Below are positions 50,263-55,583 of a DNA stretch of 55,583 nt, one piece after another. The translations under genes were made by a program, and so were the position numbers. Origin of the DNA: SZAS-103 sp964449135 (GTDB lineage Bacteria; Pseudomonadota; Gammaproteobacteria; Xanthomonadales; Xanthomonadaceae); NCBI GenBank assembly GCA_964449135.1, contig CAYUXZ010000016.1:1-55583 (forward strand), read 5' to 3'. The notes beneath the pieces were generated by a model. It saw nothing but the letters and a program-made list of their open reading frames with translations. It was not told the DNA's origin and made no database searches. Each line of letters opens with the position of its first letter. Positions within the stretch are counted from its first letter, which is position 1.

Positions 50263-51111
50263 ATGAACTACCGCCACGCCTTTCACGCCGGCAACCATGC
50301 GGACGTGCTCAAGCACGTGGTCCTGCTCTCGATGCTCGACGCGCTCAAGCGCAAGGACGCGCCGTTCGTCGTGCTCGACACCCACGCCGGCCGCGGCCGC
50401 TACGCGCTGCACGACGAATCCGCGCGCAAGACCGCCGAGTCCGACGCCGGCGCGCTGCGCCTGCTATCGGTCCACCCGAACGCAGTCGCGATCCGCCGCT
50501 ACCAGGACGCGCTGCGCGCCTGCAATCCCGACGGCGGCCTGCGCCTCTATCCGGGCTCGCCGCTGCTGACCGCGATGGCATTGCGCGCCGACGACCGGCT
50601 CGTCTGCTTCGAAGCGCAGCCCGACGAGGCGCACGCGCTGGCCGCGCTGTTCGAGCGCGATCGTCGCGTGCACGTGCAGCACGGCGACGGCTATGCGGCG
50701 ATCAAGTCGCAACTGCCGCCGAAACCACGGCGCGGACTCGTACTCATCGACCCGCCCTACGAGACGCAGGAAGCCGAATTCGGCGCGGTGCTCGCCGCGC
50801 TCACCGAAGGACTCAAGCGCTGGCCGCAGGGCGTGTTCGCGGTATGGTATCCGATCAAGCAGCGACGCAGCCTGCAGCGCTGGCTGCGCGCGGTCGAAAA
50901 GCTGCCTGCACAGGAGATCCTGCTCGCCGAACTGCTGGTCCGCCCCGACGATTCGCCGCTGCGCCTCAACGGCAGCGGCATGCTGCTGCTCAATCCGCCG
51001 TGGAAGCTCGACGCCGAGATCGCCGCCGCGCTGCCGGTTCTTGCCGCCGAGCTCGGCGAGTCCGGCGCGTCGCATCGGCTGGAGTGGCTCAAGCGCGAAA
51101 GCGAACATTAG
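50263..51111 (+). CDS. rlmJ: 23S rRNA (adenine2030-N6)-methyltransferase RlmJ
   Basis: 282 residues. Class I SAM methyltransferase that methylates A2030 in 23S rRNA. N-terminal MNYRHAFHAGNHADVLKH, SAM-binding VLDTHAGRGRY and the catalytic DPPY motif (VLIDPPYE) match the family. The start at 50263 is the only one that keeps the conserved N-terminus. It lies between the palindromic repeat and a lower-GC region. Confidence 0.94.
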   Translation: MNYRHAFHAGNHADVLKHVVLLSMLDALKRKDAPFVVLDTHAGRGRYALHDESARKTAESDAGALRLLSVHPNAVAIRRYQDALRACNPDGGLRLYPGSPLLTAMALRADDRLVCFEAQPDEAHALAALFERDRRVHVQHGDGYAAIKSQLPPKPRRGLVLIDPPYETQEAEFGAVLAALTEGLKRWPQGVFAVWYPIKQRRSLQRWLRAVEKLPAQEILLAELLVRPDDSPLRLNGSGMLLLNPPWKLDAEIAAALPVLAAELGESGASHRLEWLKRESEH

Positions 51112-51210
51112 AGCTTATTGGCCAGTGGACGCTCCCGACCCGAAGCGGTCGTTCATTACAGTGTGTTTTTGTACACGGTTTGCAACGTCCTACGCCGAAT
51201 GTCTTTATCT

Positions 51211-51867
51211 TCATTCACACAGCGAATTGTCACGACAGCCCGTTACAAAGTAGAGCTTGTGACGCGAAAAGAGTGAGGGGCGTGTGTCCAGAGACACATG
51301 TCTCCCGTCATATAGTCTTGCGACTGTATCGTACGCCGCGCGCGCGTTTACGATCTCCCCTGAATCAAGGCGGATTGGCAGGTTTACGATCCAATCTCTT
51401 TCGGTCGGTACTTTCAGCACAACGCCGAATGCATCGGTCGGCGTCAAGAACTTCTGATATTCGTAAGCACCAAACGCGAGCGCGGCAACACTCGCCGCCG
51501 CCAGAAACCAATTGACTCTAGGCTGTGGGAACGCGAGATTTTGAAAGATTGCGATTCCCCAGAAAAGTAGGCCGATACCAGCTCCGATGCCTAATAAGAC
51601 AACCGAATTTGAGGGACCATAAATTTCTACGTGAAAGGGGTCCGCAACTACAGAATAAAAGAAAACGAATACTCCGGCGGTGATAATTCCAACCAACATC
51701 GCATGACCCCAGCGCAGCCAGCCAAACCATCTGAATAGAAGGAATAGTGGCACAGCGATTACGAGAGCGAACACGTACATCAATGGTAGTGCGACTATTG
51801 CAAGCACCCCGAATATCAGCCCAAACGGGAGAGGGGCAAGCAGAAATCCGGCGATGACTCTTCCCAT
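51211..51867 (-). CDS. Low-GC membrane protein of unknown function
   Basis: 218 residues. Four to five hydrophobic segments in the first 135 residues (start GRVIAGFLLAPLPFGLIFGV) and then a polar C-terminal domain of about 80 residues with no known signature (ERDWIVNLPIRLDSGEIVNA). One hand-counted 60-base row in the gene (51601-51660) is 40% GC against about 65-70% around it, so it is likely acquired. It is bordered by a palindrome array upstream and rlmJ downstream. No clear Shine-Dalgarno. I do not recognise a family. Confidence 0.6.
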   Translation of the reverse strand: MGRVIAGFLLAPLPFGLIFGVLAIVALPLMYVFALVIAVPLFLLFRWFGWLRWGHAMLVGIITAGVFVFFYSVVADPFHVEIYGPSNSVVLLGIGAGIGLLFWGIAIFQNLAFPQPRVNWFLAAASVAALAFGAYEYQKFLTPTDAFGVVLKVPTERDWIVNLPIRLDSGEIVNARAAYDTVARLYDGRHVSLDTRPSLFSRHKLYFVTGCRDNSLCE

Positions 51868-51886
51868 GAATACCAGCTAAAAATGG

Positions 51887-51960
51887 CCACAGAGCTGTGG
51901 GGGCTGTCAACGATGTGCATGTGCACAACTACGGTTGTCAACCGATACAACGCTCGTTGT
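51887..51960. repeat. Array of four short palindromes upstream of the low-GC gene
   Basis: CCACAG/CTGTGG around AG (51887-51900); TGTGCA/TGCACA around TG (51914-51927); CGGTTG/CAACCG around T (51932-51944); ACAACG/CGTTGT around CT (51947-51960). All perfect, each distinct, nearly end to end, in the gap between the low-GC gene and the CDF gene. Same style as the array at 27494-27660. Confidence 0.65.
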
Positions 51961-51991
51961 GCGAATAGCAGGCAGACGCCACAATCGATCG

Positions 51992-52900
51992 TCAATCCGA
52001 ATCGTCGGGCTCGAAGAAGATCCACTGCACCTGCGGGAACTGCTTCTTCAGGTCGGCCTCGATGCCGTTGATCTGCTTGATCAACGAGTCGGCACGCTGG
52101 TCGAAGTCCATCTCTGCCTGCACCGCGACCATCACCTGTTCGCCCATCTGCATCGTGATCAGGCTGAATACGGTCTTGATCTCGTCGTGGTTGTTGAGCC
52201 ACGAGTAGATCGCGCGGTGCACGGCCGGCTCCACGCCCTGCCCGATCAGCAGCGCCTTGACCTCGACCGCGACGAACACCGCGACCACGACCAGCAGCAC
52301 GCCGATGACGACGGTGCCGATCGCGTCCCAGATCGGATTGCCGGTGATCATCGTCGCGACGATCGCGGCCAGGCCGACGCCCAGGCCCAGCAGGTCGGCG
52401 AAGTTCTCCCCGAAGATCACGATCAGCTCGCTCTGCCGGCTCTGCCGGAACCACTTCCAGATCGAACGGCCTTCGCGCGCCTTGTTCGCTTCCTGCATGC
52501 AGGCGCGCATCGACAGGCCTTCGGCGACGATCGCGAACAGCATCACGAACATCGCCCACCACGGCTGGGTCAACGGCTCGGGATGCATCAACTTGTGCCA
52601 GCCGTCGTACGCCGACACCACGCCACCGACGGTGAACAGCAGCAGCGCGACGAGGAAGGACCAGAAATAGATCTCGCGGCCGCGGCCGAGCGGATAGTCC
52701 GGCGATGGCGGCTTGCGCGACTGGCCGACGCCGTAGAGCAGCAGCACCTGGTTGCCGCAGTCGGCGAGCGAGTGCACTGCCTCGGCCATCATCGAACCCG
52801 AGCGCGTGAACAGCGCGGCGCCGAGCTTGGCGGCGAAGATCACCAGGTTCGCGCCCAGCGCGAAGAAGATCGTCTTGAGCGAATCGGCCTTGCTGGACAT
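51992..52900 (-). CDS. CDF-family cation efflux protein, ZnT9-like
   Basis: 302 residues with about six TMs. The first metal site is HSLADCGNQ (HxxxD) in TM2; at the second site, in TM5, I see ENFADLLGL rather than the usual H/DxxxD. A C-terminal cytoplasmic domain (about 210-300) completes the CDF fold. This resembles the SLC30A9/ZnT9-like subgroup. Substrate is likely Zn, Mn or Fe but cannot be told from sequence. The ATG at 52900 fits the family start; a longer frame upstream is rejected. Divergent from a GNAT protein. Confidence 0.83.
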   Translation of the reverse strand: MSSKADSLKTIFFALGANLVIFAAKLGAALFTRSGSMMAEAVHSLADCGNQVLLLYGVGQSRKPPSPDYPLGRGREIYFWSFLVALLLFTVGGVVSAYDGWHKLMHPEPLTQPWWAMFVMLFAIVAEGLSMRACMQEANKAREGRSIWKWFRQSRQSELIVIFGENFADLLGLGVGLAAIVATMITGNPIWDAIGTVVIGVLLVVVAVFVAVEVKALLIGQGVEPAVHRAIYSWLNNHDEIKTVFSLITMQMGEQVMVAVQAEMDFDQRADSLIKQINGIEADLKKQFPQVQWIFFEPDDSD

Positions 52901-53046
52901 GGCAACTGCGGCTTGCGGACAAGGCGCGAATGGTAGCATCCGCGCCGCCGCGACCCGCGGAACGGCGATTCGCGCACGACGGCCGATTCGAGCACACGCT
53001 CGGCCCGGCCTGCGCGATGATGCGCCATCCGGTACCGGCAAAGGCC

Positions 53047-53625
53047 ATGAAACGCCGACGGCTCGCAACGCCTTCGCACGAACGTCTGCTCCTCGACGAC
53101 GGACGCGAGCTGCTGCTGCGCCCGATCGCCGCGGCCGACGCCGAGCCGATCCGCGGCGGTTTCGAGCTACTCACGCCCGAGGAAATCCGGCTTCGCTACC
53201 TGCATCCGATGAAGTCGCTGGGCGAGGAATATCTGTACAGGCTCGTCCATCCGCGCCGAGGCCGCGACTGCGTGCTGGTGGCCGCCGAGCCGCTGCCACC
53301 GGGCGAGGCGCTGATCGGTGCGGTCGCACGGCTGTCGCGTGTAGCCGGAACGCGCGAGGCGGATTTCGCGATCCTGGTCTCGCATTTTCTCGCCGGCCAG
53401 GGACTCGGCCGCTTGATGCTGAAGAAGCTGATCGCGACGGCACGGCGTTGGCGACTCGACGCCGTCCACGGCGACGTGCTCGAGGACAACGCGACGATGC
53501 TGCGCATGGTCGAGGCCTTCGGCTTCCACCGCGAAGCCCGCGACGCGCCCGGCGTCGTGCGCGTGCGCCTGCCGCTGTCTTCCGCGCACCGCAGACGCAA
53601 GGCATCGGCTCGACCGACCGCCTGA
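53047..53625 (+). CDS. GNAT family N-acetyltransferase
   Basis: 192 residues from MKRRRLATPSHERLLL; ATGs at 53017, 53020 and 52930 are alternatives, the last overlapping the presumed divergent promoter region. A GNAT domain (about 20-175) with the acetyl-CoA loop LAGQGLGRLMLKKLI and the C-terminal LRMVEAFGFHREARD. The substrate is unknown. Its stop lies 3 bases before the mfd -10 box, so mfd's promoter is inside the gap. Confidence 0.83.
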   Translation: MKRRRLATPSHERLLLDDGRELLLRPIAAADAEPIRGGFELLTPEEIRLRYLHPMKSLGEEYLYRLVHPRRGRDCVLVAAEPLPPGEALIGAVARLSRVAGTREADFAILVSHFLAGQGLGRLMLKKLIATARRWRLDAVHGDVLEDNATMLRMVEAFGFHREARDAPGVVRVRLPLSSAHRRRKASARPTA

Positions 53626-53627
53626 GC

Positions 53628-53633
53628 TAGAAT
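53628..53633 (+). promoter_or_regulatory. -10 element of mfd
   Basis: TAGAAT ends 9 bases before the mfd ATG (53643), so the leader would be only 2-3 bases. It begins 3 bases after the stop of the GNAT gene. Confidence 0.45.
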
Positions 53634-53642
53634 TCGCGGCTC

Positions 53643-55583
53643 ATGTCCGCGACCCCGCTTCCCACACCTCCGCTGCCGAAAGCCGGCCAGCAGCGCGCCT
53701 ACTGGCGCGCGCCAGCGAGCGCGAGCGCGCTTGCGTTCGCGCTCACGCGCTGCGCGGAAACGCACGACGGCCTCGTGCTCGCGGTGACCCGCGACACCCA
53801 GGCCGCGCACACGCTCGAATCGGACCTGCGGCTGCTGGCGGGCGGTTTGCCGGTGCTGCATTTCCCCGACTGGGAAACCCTGCCCTACGACCTGTTCGGA
53901 CCGCATCCGGACATCGTCTCGCAGCGCATCGCGACACTGTACGGATTGCCGAGCACACGCCGCGGCGTGCTCGTCGTGCCCATCGCGACGCTGATGCAGC
54001 GACTGAGCCCGCCCGGCTACGTCGGCGGCCAGTCGCTGATGATCGCGCGCGGACAGAAGCTCGATCTGCTGTCCGAGCAGCGCCGCCTCGAAGCCGCCGG
54101 CTATCGCAACGTGCAGCAGGTGCTCGACCCGGGCGATTACGCGGTGCGCGGCGGACTGCTCGACCTGTTTCCGATGGGCGCGGATGAGCCCTATCGCATC
54201 GAACTGCTCGACGACGTCATCGACACAATCCGCAGCTTCGATGCAGAGACTCAGCGATCTTCGGGTTTGGTCGAATCCGTGCGCCTGCTGCCCGCGCGCG
54301 AGTTTCCGCTCGACGAAGCCAGCGTCAAACGCGTGCGCGGGGCGCTGCGCGAACGCTTCGACATCGACACGCGCCGCAGCGGGTTGTACCAGGACCTCAA
54401 GGAAGGCGGCGCTCCCGCAGGCATTGAGTACTACCTGCCGCTGTTCTTCGAGAACACCGCGACCTTGTTCGACTACCTCGCCGACGACGCGTTGGTCGTG
54501 CTCGGCGAGGATGCGATGGATGCCGGCGAGACGTTCTGGTCGCAGACGACCGAGCGCTGGGAGCAGCGCCGACACGACCTCGAGCGACCGATCCTCGAAC
54601 CGCGCGAGCTGTTCCTGCCGCCGGATTCGCTGCGTGAGCAGCTCAACCGCCATCGCCGCGTCGAAGTCTGCGGCGAATCGCATCCCAGGCGCGCCGAAGC
54701 GCAACCGCTCGGCGACCAGCCCGCACCGACGCTGCCACTGACCCAGAAGAACGAGCTTCCTTGCGCGGCGCTGAAGAGTTTTCTCGCAAATTATCCCGGA
54801 CGCGTGCTCGTTGCCGCCGATTCGCCGGGACGGCGCGAGGCGCTGCTCGAACAGTTCGCCGCAGCGGCTCTCACCCCGCAACCTGTCGCGAATTGGCAGG
54901 CTTTCCTCGCCGATGAGAACGCGCGCTTCGCGATCGGCGTCGCGCCGCTGGAGAACGGCTTCGCGCTCACCGAACCCGCGCTGTGCGTGCTCACCGAGCG
55001 CCAGTTCCATCCCGAGCGCGCGCCCGGCGTGCGCAGGCGCCGGCGCGCGGGACGCGATCCCGAAACGATCATCCGCGATCTTGGAGAGCTGACGATCGGC
55101 GATCCCATCGTCCACGAGGACCACGGCATCGGGCGTTATCGCGGGCTGATCACGCTCGAAGCCGGCGGCGAACGCGGCGAATACCTCGAGATCGAATACG
55201 CGAAGGGCGACAAGCTCTACGTGCCGGTCGCGCAGTTGCACCTGGTCAACCGCTACTCGGGCGCGTCGCCTGAAACCGCGCCGCTGCATTCGCTGGGCGG
55301 CGAGCAATGGGCGAAAGCGAAGAAGAAGGCCGCCGAGCGCGTCCGCGACGTCGCCGCCGAACTGCTCGAGATCCAGGCCCGGCGCCATGCGCGCGAAGGG
55401 CTCGCGATCCGCGTCGATCGCGCGCTCTACGAGCCGTTCGCGGCGAACTTCCCGTTCGAGGAAACGTCCGACCAGTTGCAGGCGATCGAGGCGGTCATCG
55501 CCGACCTCGCGCTGCCGCAGCCGATGGACCGCGTGGTCTGCGGCGACGTCGGCTTCGGCAAGACCGAGGTCGCGCTGCGCGCC
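53643..55583 (+). CDS. mfd: Transcription-repair coupling factor Mfd, 5' part (3' end outside window)
   Basis: 647 codons visible, running off the end. Mfd removes stalled RNA polymerase and recruits UvrA. It has the UvrB-like N-terminal module (FPDWETLPYDLFGPHPDIVS, GDYAVRGGLLDLFP), the RNA-polymerase-interacting domain (IGDPIVHEDHGIGRYRGL, YLEIEYAKGDKLYVPV), and the first translocase motif GDVGFGKTEVALRA (Walker A), where the window ends. The remaining helicase motifs and the C-terminal domain are outside. Start chosen by the family N-terminus and by the promoter immediately upstream. Confidence 0.96.
   Translation, partial: MSATPLPTPPLPKAGQQRAYWRAPASASALAFALTRCAETHDGLVLAVTRDTQAAHTLESDLRLLAGGLPVLHFPDWETLPYDLFGPHPDIVSQRIATLYGLPSTRRGVLVVPIATLMQRLSPPGYVGGQSLMIARGQKLDLLSEQRRLEAAGYRNVQQVLDPGDYAVRGGLLDLFPMGADEPYRIELLDDVIDTIRSFDAETQRSSGLVESVRLLPAREFPLDEASVKRVRGALRERFDIDTRRSGLYQDLKEGGAPAGIEYYLPLFFENTATLFDYLADDALVVLGEDAMDAGETFWSQTTERWEQRRHDLERPILEPRELFLPPDSLREQLNRHRRVEVCGESHPRRAEAQPLGDQPAPTLPLTQKNELPCAALKSFLANYPGRVLVAADSPGRREALLEQFAAAALTPQPVANWQAFLADENARFAIGVAPLENGFALTEPALCVLTERQFHPERAPGVRRRRRAGRDPETIIRDLGELTIGDPIVHEDHGIGRYRGLITLEAGGERGEYLEIEYAKGDKLYVPVAQLHLVNRYSGASPETAPLHSLGGEQWAKAKKKAAERVRDVAAELLEIQARRHAREGLAIRVDRALYEPFAANFPFEETSDQLQAIEAVIADLALPQPMDRVVCGDVGFGKTEVALRA

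Noticed and set aside
52901..53068. Longer N-terminus of the CDF protein
   Set aside because: Arg/Pro-rich and runs into the divergent GNAT gene; the family start is at 52900.

Overview
The window is 55.6 kb of gapless, high-GC (mostly about 65-70% by eye) bacterial chromosome with tightly packed genes. Gene content and order point to a gammaproteobacterium of the Lysobacterales (Xanthomonadales), perhaps Rhodanobacteraceae; the family is an inference. Supporting signs are the queG/nnr-tsaE-amiC-mutL block, a TonB-dependent receptor next to TPR-sulfotransferases, an NAD-type isocitrate dehydrogenase, a phoB-phoR-ppk-ppx operon and creBCD. No phage, transposase, CRISPR array or integrase was seen; this looks like core chromosome with a few accessory insertions.

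Layout. 1-2454: the 3' part of metG and rnfB. 2470-4400 (minus): a TraB/GumN-family protein and a DUF1684 lipoprotein. 4450-11245: mutL, amiC, tsaE and nnr on the minus strand, with divergent queG. 11328-18230 (minus): two tandem TPR-sulfotransferases followed by a TonB-dependent receptor. 18289-23720 (minus): pcnB-folK-panB-panC, a family 2 glycosyltransferase, then panD. 23812-24429: tRNA-Glu(CUC) and fdxA. 24511-26003 (minus): dapA-bamC, divergent from gcvR, a small membrane ORF and bcp. 27682-31742: a PIN-PhoH protein, an LpxO-like hydroxylase, thiD and a Bax-inhibitor-1 family protein. 31810-33577 (minus): isocitrate dehydrogenase, an AhpD-like protein and glutaredoxin. 33747-41224: a BepA-like protease and the overlapping phoB-phoR-ppk1-ppx operon. 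41240-44493 (minus): a CHASE2 sensor-like protein overlapping an SH3-M48 protease. 44685-46399: a glycosyltransferase-PAP2 pair. 46473-50078 (minus): creB-creC-creD. 50263-55583: rlmJ, a low-GC membrane protein, a CDF transporter, a GNAT protein and the 5' part of mfd.

How the genes fit together. Phosphate sensing (PhoBR) is translationally coupled to polyphosphate synthesis and breakdown (Ppk, Ppx), with a Pho-box-like sequence in front of phoB. CreBC appears to control creD through a cre-tag-like repeat just upstream of creD. The pan cluster supplies pantothenate. mutL and mfd belong to DNA repair.

The least explained parts are: (1) the TPR-sulfotransferase/TonB-receptor locus, whose sulfotransferase domains carry a TPST-like PAPS-binding loop; (2) the CHASE2/M48 protease pair with an unrecognised cytoplasmic output domain; (3) clusters of back-to-back short palindromes in intergenic DNA at 27494-27660 and 51887-51960, with a related single copy at 23970; (4) several genes whose -10 element lies 5-10 bases before the start codon, most strikingly a 22-bp divergent nnr/queG promoter that would give two leaderless mRNAs. 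All calls come from reading the sequence; no database search was made.
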